The position numbers and the translations under genes are program-made. DNA of 10,450 nucleotides, from positions 1 through 10,450 of the forward strand of contig OMQP01000037.1 of the NCBI GenBank assembly GCA_900313285.1. The letters run 5' to 3'. The notes below the pieces were generated by a model. The model saw only the letters and a list, made by a program, of their open reading frames with translations. It was not told the DNA's origin and ran no database searches. Shown in pieces: positions 1 through 6,267 of this stretch. The first letter of the stretch is position 1. Each line of letters begins with the position of its first letter. The stretch is from an uncultured Pseudomonadota bacterium (GTDB lineage: Bacteria; Pseudomonadota; Alphaproteobacteria; Rs-D84).

Positions 1-168
1 CTGTTAATCCGTATGTCGGTTAGATTGGTATCAATTTATATGTGTTTTTGTTAGATTTCTGTACTATTGAAGTATATTTGTTGATTTTATCTTTTGAATC
101 GATTCATTTAATGAAAGAACATCTAGTCTGTATGTCGTTCGAAGCTGTTCAATAGCTGCGAGCCACAG

Positions 169-346
169 TTTACAAAGCTGCCTTTTAAGGCAGTTTTTCT
201 TTGGATTTCTTGGCTTTCGGGCGGTTCGATAATTTCATTTCAAAAAAGGTCATTTTTTAAGCATTATCGAACTAATTTGATAAAAAGCTTGGATTTCCAA
301 GCGATTTCTCCGTTTGAGTCCGCTTGCCCCTATTTTTATTTAAAAT
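169..346. repeat. Intergenic module, copy A (related to 3031-3209)
   Basis: Landmarks match copy B at nearly identical offsets from the shared TTTACAAAGCTGCC: TTCGATAA at +56 in both, TAAAAAG at +112 versus +111, TTTGAG/GGATC at +144 versus +143, TTG(C/A)CC at +155 in both, and ATTTTT(T)ATTTAWAAT at the end. The second hairpin is GCTTGG-ATTT-CCAAGC (287-302). Copy B has a hairpin at the same place with different stem bases that still pair. The plus-strand frame that stays open in copy B is broken by several stop codons here, so the module is not coding. Confidence 0.65.
178..198 (+). terminator. Rho-independent terminator of an upstream gene outside the window
   Basis: CTGCCTT and AAGGCAG form an inverted repeat whose innermost pairs probably open to give a workable loop, followed by TTTTT at 194-198. 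The same hairpin, with slightly changed stem bases, occurs downstream of the helicase at 3040-3061. It probably ends transcription coming from left of the window and insulates the helicase promoter. Confidence 0.65.
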
Positions 347-349
347 GTA

Positions 350-379
350 TTGATAATCTACTTTGTATTTTGATATTAT
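350..379 (+). promoter_or_regulatory. Candidate promoter of the helicase gene
   Basis: TTGATA (350-355), an 18-base spacer and TATTAT (374-379) resemble a sigma70 promoter. Transcription would start around 385-387, on or next to the ATG at 387, so the message would have almost no leader. No Shine-Dalgarno sequence is visible before that ATG, which agrees. An alternative promoter, TTGCCC (324-329) with TATTGA (348-353), is weaker. Confidence 0.4.
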
Positions 380-386
380 ATTCATA

Positions 387-2906
387 ATGGATATAGAGGA
401 ATATAACATTTTCATTAAAGATAAAGATGTCACACAGGATGTCTTTTTAGTTGAACCAAACGGTCAACAGATAAATGTTATGTTCAAAAATGGCCGTTCT
501 TATTCATACAACAGAAACAACGTCAGATTTGTTCCTAAAAATCAAGATGAACTAAAGGCCAAGAATAACTTTAAGTATCTACAAAGTCTTGCCGAAGCAG
601 TTGGCTTAAGTAGTGAACATGGTCAAAATATATTGTTAAAGAACCTTAATCGCATTGATGCATCAAACAAAGAATCTGTTTTGTACGATTTTTTATCAGG
701 TACAGCAACAGAAAACGATAATTATATAGAAGATAATCCTGTATACCCATTCGGATTTAATTTGAGTCAAAGACAAGCTGTGGATAACGCGATATCCAAC
801 AGATTATCTATTATTCAAGGTCCGCCAGGAACAGGAAAAACACAGACTATTTTGAATATAATTGCAAATATTGTAATGGCGGGTAAGACAGTCGCTGTCG
901 TTTCAGCTAATAATTCTGCAACTGCCAATGTATTAGAAAAATTACAGAAATATCAATTAGATTTTTTGGCTGCTTTTTTAGGAAGCAACGCTAATATCGA
1001 AGCTTTTAATTCAAGTGATCATAAATTACCAGATATGTCAAAATGGCATAAAGATAACAGATGGGTAAAAACAACTAATAAAAAGATCGCTGATTTACAT
1101 AAAAATTTGTTAATAATGTTAGAAGAGCAAAATCGTCTGGCACAAAACAAAGCAGAAAACGACAGTTTAAATACAGAATACCAACATTTTGCTCTTGAAC
1201 ACCCTAATGTCGATACAGGTATTATATCGCATTTGTCTGCGGAAAAAGCTATAGGATTGTGGTTAAAATATGAACAATATTTATCTGCTAACCGTAAGCC
1301 TAACTTTATAGAAAGAATTGTGATGTACTTTAAGTACAAAATTAAAGATAAGGCATTTTTATTTAACAAACCAGAAGAAATCATAACTATTTGTCAGGCA
1401 CATTGGTATAAGCAAAAATTATATCAGTTAAAACAAGATATAACCAGAGCAGAACATAAGTTATCTAAGTTTAATTTTGAAAATAAAATTAAAACATATA
1501 CAGATTTATCCATGCAGTTGGTAAAATCTAAATTAGCAACAAAGTATGGCAAAACAACCAGAGAAAATAATATCGTATTAAATAAAGATTTTCTTAAATC
1601 TTATCCTGTAATTTTAAGTACAACTTATTCTTTAACAAATTGTTTGTTTGATGGTCTTTATGATTATGTTATTATAGACGAAGCCTCACAAGTGGATTTG
1701 GTTACCGGTGCACTAGCTCTTGGTTGTGCAACCAATGCTGTAATTGTTGGAGATTTAAAACAATTACCAAATGTTGTAGACGAACAATCTGCAAATATAA
1801 CAGATGCTATTTTCGATAAATTTAATATTAATGAAATTTATAGATATAAAAATCACAGCATATTATCGGCTATCTCTAAAATGTTTCCAGAAGCACCATC
1901 TATCATGTTACGTGAACATTATAGATGTCATCCAAAAATTATTGAATTCTGCAATCAACGTTTTTATAAAGGTCAACTTATTACTTTAAGCAATAACAAA
2001 TCTAAACGAGAACCATTGATTGTTTACAAAACCAAACCAGGTAACCACGCTAGGAATCACGTAAACAATCGTCAAATAGATGTAATAATTGACGAAGTTA
2101 TTCCACAACAAAAACTTGATGTAAATAAAGATTCTATTGGTATTGTTACTCCATATAAAAATCAGGTTGCTGCTTTGCAAAAAATGTTCAATGACACGGC
2201 AGTTCAAGCAGATACAGTAGATAAATTTCAAGGTCGAGAGAAAGACATTATTATTTTATCTATGGTTGATAATAACATCTCGGATTTCGCAGACCAGCCA
2301 AATAGATTAAATGTTGCTATATCTCGTGCAATCAATCAGTTAATAATTGTTACAAATGGTAATGAAGAAAAAACTGATACTAATATCCAAGCTTTAATAG
2401 ATTATATAAATTACAATAATTTAACCGTTGTAAATAGCGATATTGGTTCCATATTCGACTGTTTATATAAGTGTTATGAGGAAAACAGACGCAAAATGAT
2501 AAAATCACATGTATCCGAATTTGATAGCGAAAACTTGATGTATGATTTAATAAAATCCGTACTGAACGATGAACATTTCAACGTTTTTGATGTTGCCTTA
2601 CACGTACCATTAAAAACAATATTTAAGAATTTAACTCAATTACCAGATGAAGAATATGAATATGCTAACAATATAATGACTCATTGCGATTTTATAATAT
2701 ATGATCGAGTTACAAAGAAACCAATTTTGGGTATAGAGGTAGACGGTACAAAATATCATGGTGAAAATTCAAAACAACATGAACGAGATGTTATGAAAAA
2801 TAATATATTTGCTACCTATAATATGCCTCTTATTCGTTTTAGAACCGATGGCAGTCAAGAAAAAGCAAAGTTGATTAAAGCATTGTCAACTATTCTTGAA
2901 AGTTAA
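387..2906 (+). CDS. Upf1/Dna2-type SF1 helicase with C-terminal PD-(D/E)XK-like (DUF2726-like) nuclease domain
   Basis: This 839-residue protein is an ATP-driven DNA or RNA helicase of the AAA_11/AAA_12 (Upf1-like) SF1 family. The visible motifs are LSQRQAVDNAI before Walker A, GPPGTGKT (145-152), Walker B IIDEAS (D431/E432), GDLKQLP (455-461), YRCHP (512-516), FQGRE (614-618) and AISRA near 644-648. Residues about 215-390, between Walker A and B, are a charged, probably helical insertion. The last 120 residues hold CDFIIYD and, after a short loop, GIEVDGTKYH: D768, E784 and D786 fit a PD-(D/E)XK core like that of DUF2726 or Vsr-like domains. The first ~50 residues look beta-rich and are unassigned. 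I chose the ATG at 387; an in-frame TTG at 363 adds eight hydrophobic residues but overlaps the likely promoter, and neither start has a clear ribosome binding site. No partner gene adjoins it, so it would act alone. A phage-defence role is inference from the domain fusion; repair or RNA processing is also possible. Confidence 0.85.
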   Translation: MDIEEYNIFIKDKDVTQDVFLVEPNGQQINVMFKNGRSYSYNRNNVRFVPKNQDELKAKNNFKYLQSLAEAVGLSSEHGQNILLKNLNRIDASNKESVLYDFLSGTATENDNYIEDNPVYPFGFNLSQRQAVDNAISNRLSIIQGPPGTGKTQTILNIIANIVMAGKTVAVVSANNSATANVLEKLQKYQLDFLAAFLGSNANIEAFNSSDHKLPDMSKWHKDNRWVKTTNKKIADLHKNLLIMLEEQNRLAQNKAENDSLNTEYQHFALEHPNVDTGIISHLSAEKAIGLWLKYEQYLSANRKPNFIERIVMYFKYKIKDKAFLFNKPEEIITICQAHWYKQKLYQLKQDITRAEHKLSKFNFENKIKTYTDLSMQLVKSKLATKYGKTTRENNIVLNKDFLKSYPVILSTTYSLTNCLFDGLYDYVIIDEASQVDLVTGALALGCATNAVIVGDLKQLPNVVDEQSANITDAIFDKFNINEIYRYKNHSILSAISKMFPEAPSIMLREHYRCHPKIIEFCNQRFYKGQLITLSNNKSKREPLIVYKTKPGNHARNHVNNRQIDVIIDEVIPQQKLDVNKDSIGIVTPYKNQVAALQKMFNDTAVQADTVDKFQGREKDIIILSMVDNNISDFADQPNRLNVAISRAINQLIIVTNGNEEKTDTNIQALIDYINYNNLTVVNSDIGSIFDCLYKCYEENRRKMIKSHVSEFDSENLMYDLIKSVLNDEHFNVFDVALHVPLKTIFKNLTQLPDEEYEYANNIMTHCDFIIYDRVTKKPILGIEVDGTKYHGENSKQHERDVMKNNIFATYNMPLIRFRTDGSQEKAKLIKALSTILES

Positions 2907-2922
2907 TATACACTGTAAATCA

Positions 2923-3024
2923 TTACGTGTTGTCTGACCATTGCTTCAAATACAGCTCACAAATTCTAGATAGGTGTTCAAATTCTTCCTTGTTTTCTGC
3001 CAGATATGTGCGAGTTATGTCGAG
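2923..3024 (-). pseudogene. Possible 3' remnant of an unrecognised gene
   Basis: Between a TGA (3025-3027) and a TAA (2923-2925), the minus strand reads about 33 codons with a protein-like composition, including LAENKEEFEHL and SRICELYLKQW: acidic, amphipathic and helix-like. It lacks an ATG, GTG or TTG start, and its upstream side runs into the terminator hairpin at 3040-3061. The simplest reading is the surviving C-terminal end of a gene cut off when the neighbouring module arrived, or a chance frame. I do not recognise the family. Confidence 0.25.
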
Positions 3025-3030
3025 TCAAAA

Positions 3031-3209
3031 TTTACAAAGCTGCCCTTTGGGGCAGTTTTTTGTTTAGAATTCTAAGATTTTCTTGGTTCGATAACCCCAT
3101 TTTAAAATTCTACCATCTTTCTATGACTTTCAACACTTTAATAAAAAGGCTAGAAATATCTAACCTTTTTTCATTTGGATCTATTTTGACCACATTTTTT
3201 ATTTATAAT
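3031..3209. repeat. Intergenic module, copy B (related to 169-346)
   Basis: This is the second copy of the module, just downstream of the helicase and the same length as copy A within one base. It starts with TTTACAAAGCTGCC, keeps GGTTCGATAA (3085-3094), and carries its own second hairpin, AAAAAGGCTAGA-AATA-TCTAACCTTTTT (3143-3170), with 11 of 12 pairs formed. Copy A's partner for TTCGATAA (ATTATCGAAC) is missing here. A 74-codon plus-strand frame crosses this copy (3006-3230), but it has no ribosome binding site and is stop-broken in copy A. Confidence 0.65.
3040..3061 (+). terminator. Terminator downstream of the helicase gene
   Basis: CTGCCC (3040-3045), loop TTTG, GGGCAG (3050-3055), then six T (3056-3061) make a textbook Rho-independent terminator 134 bases past the helicase stop codon. 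The second hairpin at 3143-3170, also ending in a T run, could act as a back-up terminator. Confidence 0.75.
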
Positions 3210-3287
3210 CGGTTTTATACTTTTCTTTGATATTCATTTTTTATTCCCAAACAAATGACTGGACAAGTGGTGAAAGATTATGTCAAT

Positions 3288-3316
3288 AAACAAGGTGCCG
3301 TTTGGCACCTTGTTTT
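3288..3316. terminator. Strong bidirectional terminator next to the cupin gene
   Basis: AAACAAGGTGCC (3288-3299), loop GTTT and GGCACCTTGTTT (3304-3315) pair perfectly over 12 bases. T-rich sequence follows on the plus strand (TTTTTAAT), and a weaker T run follows in the minus direction. It sits 10 bases beyond the cupin stop codon, so it probably ends cupin transcription. The better T run on the plus side suggests that it also stops, or once stopped, a rightward transcript. Confidence 0.75.
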
Positions 3317-3325
3317 TAATACACC

Positions 3326-3703
3326 TTAACAAACCTCGGCATCGGCAAATGCGAATTGCGTCAACGAATTTTCTTTTGCCTGGACACAGATATATTGCAT
3401 TTCAGTTGCGCCAGTATTTTCCATCGCACGTTTCGCACCGGTTGCAACACGAATAGCGGTTCCTGGTTTAATCTCAATTTTTTCATCATCAACCGTAAAT
3501 GTACCATTGCCAGTTAAAAAGATATAAATTTCTTCGTTTTGTTTATGAATATGATTAAACGGCGATTTTGCACCAGCAGGCATAACACTAACCGAAATTT
3601 CCGCCGATGTTAAGTCAAGCGCATCGTGTAAAAATGCCTTGCCGTATTCTGTCTTTGCAACATCTGCCATTGTTCCAAAATTTGTTGATGAATATTTTGC
3701 CAT
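3326..3703 (-). CDS. Small single-domain cupin protein
   Basis: This 125-residue protein is a one-domain cupin (RmlC-like beta barrel), probably cytosolic as it has no signal peptide. Cupin motif 1 is intact: G44, then H51-x-H53, E58 and G65 in the HIHKQNEEIYIFLTG stretch, giving a metal site of two His and one Glu. Motif 2 (PGTAIRV, then GAKRAMENTG) has Arg92 where the fourth metal ligand, a His, usually stands, so metal binding may be altered and the activity cannot be named. The start at 3703 is set by an AAAGGAG ribosome binding site seven bases upstream; an in-frame start nine codons earlier lacks one. It is divergent from an HxlR-type regulator gene, a common pairing in which the regulator controls the enzyme, but that regulator is now truncated. 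The promoter is at 3733-3761 and the terminator at 3288-3316. Confidence 0.88.
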   Translation of the reverse strand: MAKYSSTNFGTMADVAKTEYGKAFLHDALDLTSAEISVSVMPAGAKSPFNHIHKQNEEIYIFLTGNGTFTVDDEKIEIKPGTAIRVATGAKRAMENTGATEMQYICVQAKENSLTQFAFADAEVC

Positions 3704-3732
3704 AAAAATCTCCTTTATTTCTATGCGCACTT

Positions 3733-3761
3733 ATTTTATACTATTATAAACATTTTGTAAA
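3733..3761 (-). promoter_or_regulatory. Cupin gene promoter
   Basis: Read on the minus strand, TTTACA (3761-3756), a 17-base spacer and TAAAAT (3738-3733) form a good sigma70 promoter. Transcription would start near 3726, leaving a short leader that carries the AAAGGAG ribosome binding site. One half of the operator-like dyad lies inside the spacer, a position suited to repression. Confidence 0.6.
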
Positions 3762-3794
3762 GTAGGCACATTTTTATAACATAGTATCATAAAA
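3734..3794. promoter_or_regulatory. Operator-like dyad between cupin and hxlR-type genes
   Basis: The left arm TTTTAT-ACTAT-TATAA (3734-3749) is mirrored by the right arm TTATAACATAGTATCATAAAA (3774-3794). The cores ATACTAT (3738-3744) and ATAGTAT (3781-3787) are exact reverse complements about 43 bases apart, four helical turns. HxlR-family regulators such as YodB are known to bind TACTAT/ATAGTA-type sites, so this may be the site once used by the neighbouring regulator. The spacing is wider than in a single classical box, so binding by two dimers is an inference. Confidence 0.4.
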
Positions 3795-3825
3795 GAAACT
3801 ATTGTGTAAAACAAAGGAAAAGACA

Positions 3826-4029
3826 ATGAAAAAATCTGATTTGCCGGAATGCCCAGTAGCGACTGTTTTAACACTGATTGGTAATAAGTGGAATTTGGTA
3901 TCCAGAAAAGTTTATCCAGAAGTTCCACCACGCGTTGAATACAGCATGACTAAGTTGGGTGCGACTTTATCGCCTGTGTTGAATGCCATGGCTGCATGGG
4001 GTGATGAATACAAGAAAAATATTAAATAG
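3826..4029 (+). pseudogene. HxlR-family regulator with central DNA-binding part deleted
   Basis: The reading frame is 67 codons, against roughly 105-120 residues for intact HxlR (MarR-like winged-helix) regulators. The N-terminal signature CPVATVLTLIGNKWNL is present, and the C-terminal signature RKVYPEVPPRVEYS, normally the wing region, follows almost at once, ending with AMAAWGDEYKK. About 45 residues that should lie between them, including the recognition helix, are missing, and the reading frame is kept across the junction near 3893-3903. The ATG at 3826 has an AAAGGAAA ribosome binding site seven bases upstream; the TTG at 3802 is less likely. It probably cannot bind DNA, though a small dimerising product is conceivable. 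It lies divergent from the cupin gene, its presumed former target. Confidence 0.7.
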
Positions 4030-4145
4030 TACCGATTCTTCCGAACAAAGAACTGGACTTTTGCCGAAACATTATGCCAAATACGACAACCGTAAAAGGA
4101 TTGTCTATGAAATATACGCATTTTGACGATTTTGCCTGATTCCTG

Positions 4146-4277
4146 CTAGGTTGACATATGTTCTGATGATAACCGTTGCATAAGTTCTGAAATATTTTTA
4201 CCCAAACTAAGTAAATCTAAGATATCGCGTGTTCGACCTATGCTTATACATCTGAGCCAAAATAGATAGTCGTTCAA
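4146..4277 (-). pseudogene. Possible small protein or gene remnant, unrecognised
   Basis: The minus strand reads 43 residues from a TTG at 4277 to TAG at 4146-4148. The composition is protein-like: NDYLFWL, then RTRDILDLLSLGKNISELMQRL, an amphipathic helix. The upstream in-frame stop is at 4290-4292 and no clear ribosome binding site precedes the TTG. The NDYLFW stretch faintly recalls the DDYLxWQ of YoeB/Txe toxins, but nothing after it fits, so I do not assign it. It could be a decayed gene or a chance frame. Confidence 0.25.
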
Positions 4278-4300
4278 GTCGTCTTGATCTTATTTTTGTA

Positions 4301-4329
4301 TTGTGTTTTGTTTCCTATATGGCTATAAT
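4301..4329 (+). promoter_or_regulatory. Promoter of the lipoprotein/Slam operon
   Basis: TTGTGT (4301-4306), a 17-base spacer and a perfect TATAAT (4324-4329) form a strong sigma70-type promoter. Transcription would start near 4336, giving a leader of about 37 bases with AGGAAGG (4357-4363) nine bases before the first ATG. It is the only good promoter seen for the four genes that follow. Confidence 0.7.
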
Positions 4330-4372
4330 CAAACCATTATAAAAAAACTTTAGTTTAGGAAGGGTTTTCAAA

Positions 4373-5287
4373 ATGAAAAAATATATTTCGATTATGCTGT
4401 GTGTTACACTATCTGCCTGTGGAGGAGGTACAAATAGTTCAACAGATGTGTCTAGAACATCTTCTGCATACCAGGCATGGTTAGACGAAGGTCATATTGG
4501 ATCCGAACAAGATTTTTTAGACAGCATTGTAACTGAAGGTAATGAACATTATGTAAGTGTTCGACAAATGGCACAAACAAATGGCGGCTATACGATTACT
4601 ATGAAATCATGGCCAAAATATGGTAATTTTTATGAAATAATTGGTATTGAAACCTCATCGTTAGACACTCCTTATACGGGCAACGATTACATAGATCTGA
4701 CCAAAACGATATATAATGAAAAAGAATTAAACCTGGCAAATTATGGTGTTTCATTGTCGGAATCAACAAAAGAATACGAATTTGGCAAAGTCGGTGTAAC
4801 ATATGGGATTTCGGCTTGGATACACAATCGCGAAGGTATCGGTAAAAATGTATACACACCTGTAAACGGGACTGTATTTAAAGGCGGGACATTAGCATAC
4901 GTGGGTGCTTATTCTGATAATACAATAAAGCCAGAATTTATAAAAGGTGACGCAACATACGTTTACAGCACAACTAATCCACAATTAACATTAGATTTTG
5001 CAAATTATTATAAATTTGTTTTTGATAAAACAAATACAACTATATCTGGCACGAACGGGACAGGAAATAACCGTTTTGATTTAAATACTGGAACAATTTC
5101 AAGTTCATATCTTTTTACGCAACCAATAAAAGATTCTTATTATACCCAGTTAGGTTTTGTAAAGAAAAATGGCACAGAAGAAATGGTTGGTTCATATAAA
5201 TTCTATACATATTATGACTCAATTGCTCCGAATGGCTATGTCGGGGTAACTGGCGCGTTTGGTGGTGAAAAACAACAGGCTTATTAA
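4373..5287 (+). CDS. Predicted Slam-dependent surface lipoprotein 1
   Basis: This 304-residue lipoprotein has a lysine-led hydrophobic signal and lipobox LSAC, with the lipidated Cys at 16, followed by a Gly/Ser/Thr linker. Residues 31-52 form the module SAYQAWLDEGHIGSEQDFLD plus SI, shared by all three paralogs. The body is beta-rich: YNEKELNLANYGV from 114, GTVFKGGTLAYVG (166-178), FIKGDATYVYS from 189, GFVKKNGTEEMVGSY from 261, and the ending GAFGGEKQ (294-301) plus QAY. Repeated strands with a terminal GAFGG-K motif resemble the C-terminal barrel of TbpB, fHbp and other cargo of Slam, and a Slam-like protein is encoded three genes on. It is expected to be anchored to the outer membrane and exposed outside. 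Its ligand is unknown; iron, haem or host-protein binding would be analogy only. It is first in the operon, with AGGAAGG nine bases upstream of the ATG. Confidence 0.85.
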   Translation: MKKYISIMLCVTLSACGGGTNSSTDVSRTSSAYQAWLDEGHIGSEQDFLDSIVTEGNEHYVSVRQMAQTNGGYTITMKSWPKYGNFYEIIGIETSSLDTPYTGNDYIDLTKTIYNEKELNLANYGVSLSESTKEYEFGKVGVTYGISAWIHNREGIGKNVYTPVNGTVFKGGTLAYVGAYSDNTIKPEFIKGDATYVYSTTNPQLTLDFANYYKFVFDKTNTTISGTNGTGNNRFDLNTGTISSSYLFTQPIKDSYYTQLGFVKKNGTEEMVGSYKFYTYYDSIAPNGYVGVTGAFGGEKQQAY

Positions 5288-6249
5288 TGAAAAAATATAT
5301 GTTGATTTTATTATGTATATCATTGACTGCTTGTGGTGGCGGCGGGGGTGGTGGAACCACACCAGTTCATAATAAAACACCTTATCAAATATGGCTTGAT
5401 GAAGGTCATACTGGATCAGAACAAGATTATCTTGATAGTTTAATATCTGGTAACACCACAGATGTTCCCAGCAGATATGTAAGCGTCTCGCAAATTGCAC
5501 AAATACGAGGATGGCCTGTTACCCATATGTCGTGGCCAAATCATGGTGATTTCAACAGAATTGAATATGCAGGTATTGACAATTATGACACGCCGTATCA
5601 AGGGAACAATTCAGAAAGCATCACATATATCGTTTATAACGAAAAAGAATTAAACTTGGTAAATTATGGTGTTGTCATGCAAAATTCTTCAAGCAACAAA
5701 GAATTTTCAACGGTCAATGACGCTAATAATTACAAATATTATTATGCCCTTATAAATAATCGCGAAGGTGTAAATAAAAATGTTTATACACCAAATGAGG
5801 GAACCGTGTTTAAAGGCGGTGCATTGGCGTATGCACACGAAGGTGATATTCTTTCTACAGGAACCCCTTTGTTTATTAAAGGTGACGCAGAATATGTGTA
5901 CAGCACAACAAACCCAAAATTAACTTTAGATTTTGAAAACTATTATACATTTGTTTTTGAAACAGGTAACAAAGTAACAGTATCTGGCACAAATGATACA
6001 GAAATGAATAAATACGATATTAATACTGGAAACATTCTATTAGATTCAGATGGTTATTCTTATAAACATCCTTTGGATGCTGATCCTGTGGAAGGCGAAA
6101 TTAGCGGTCCCGTTCAGAACTTTGGTTTTGTAAAAAAAGGAGCTGTAGAAGAAATGGTTGGTACGTACAGATTTAAAATTGACCATGGTTACACACCAAA
6201 CACTTGGTCTATGGCTATAACTGGTGCGTTTGGTGGGACAAAACAATAA
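5287..6249 (+). CDS. Predicted Slam-dependent surface lipoprotein 2
   Basis: This 320-residue paralog of the previous protein starts inside its stop codon (TAATG at 5285-5289), so translation is probably coupled. The lipobox is LTAC, with Cys at 16, followed by seven Gly residues, a flexible tether. The shared module is at 31-52 (TPYQIWLDEGHTGSEQDYLD plus SL). Barrel landmarks are YNEKELNLVNYGV (117-129), EGTVFKGGALAYAHEG, FIKGDAEYVYSTTNPKLTLD from 197, SGTNDT, GFVKKGAVEEMVGTY from 280, and the final GAFGGTKQ (313-320). Differences from paralog 1 cluster between these landmarks, at about 130-155 and 250-275, where ligand-contacting loops would be expected. It should be lipidated, carried through the Lol route and exported by the Slam-like protein at 7266-8624; the ligand is unknown. 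Confidence 0.85.
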   Translation: MKKYMLILLCISLTACGGGGGGGTTPVHNKTPYQIWLDEGHTGSEQDYLDSLISGNTTDVPSRYVSVSQIAQIRGWPVTHMSWPNHGDFNRIEYAGIDNYDTPYQGNNSESITYIVYNEKELNLVNYGVVMQNSSSNKEFSTVNDANNYKYYYALINNREGVNKNVYTPNEGTVFKGGALAYAHEGDILSTGTPLFIKGDAEYVYSTTNPKLTLDFENYYTFVFETGNKVTVSGTNDTEMNKYDINTGNILLDSDGYSYKHPLDADPVEGEISGPVQNFGFVKKGAVEEMVGTYRFKIDHGYTPNTWSMAITGAFGGTKQ

Positions 6250-6267
6250 AAGAACGAGAAAAAGAAA

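Larger units (their letters stand above)
1..386. other. Intergenic region upstream of the helicase gene; no convincing gene
   Basis: No start codon with a ribosome binding site opens a believable gene here. The stretch holds a terminator-like hairpin (178-198), a 10-base inverted repeat GTTCGATAAT / ATTATCGAAC (224-233 and 262-271), a second hairpin (287-302), and a likely promoter just before the helicase start. A minus-strand open frame ending at 64-66 reads in protein-like fashion for about 35 codons, but it runs straight into the terminator hairpin and has no start signal, so it is not called as a gene. The right half (169-346) is homologous to 3031-3209. Confidence 0.6.
4030..4372. other. 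Intergenic region before the lipoprotein operon
   Basis: There is no convincing plus-strand gene over 343 bases. It contains short stop-broken frames, a possible minus-strand gene remnant (4146-4277), and the promoter and ribosome binding site of the lipoprotein operon at the right end. No terminator follows the truncated regulator gene, so read-through into the operon is possible. Confidence 0.6.

Noticed and set aside
64..170. Minus-strand protein-like frame (LWLAAIEQLRTTYRLD...) at the left edge
   Set aside because: No start signal, and its upstream part is the terminator hairpin; kept only as a remark in the intergenic entry.
363..386. TTG start adding eight residues to the helicase
   Set aside because: No ribosome binding site, overlaps the likely promoter, and the ATG at 387 gives a normal N-terminus; it cannot be fully excluded.
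3006..3230. Plus-strand open frame of 74 codons after the helicase
   Set aside because: It overlies copy B of the intergenic module and its terminator, has no ribosome binding site, and the matching frame in copy A is interrupted by several stops.
5335..5356. G-rich run after the lipobox Cys of lipoprotein 2 as a phase-variable tract
   Set aside because: The longest pure G run is five bases, interrupted by T and C; too short for typical slipped-strand switching.
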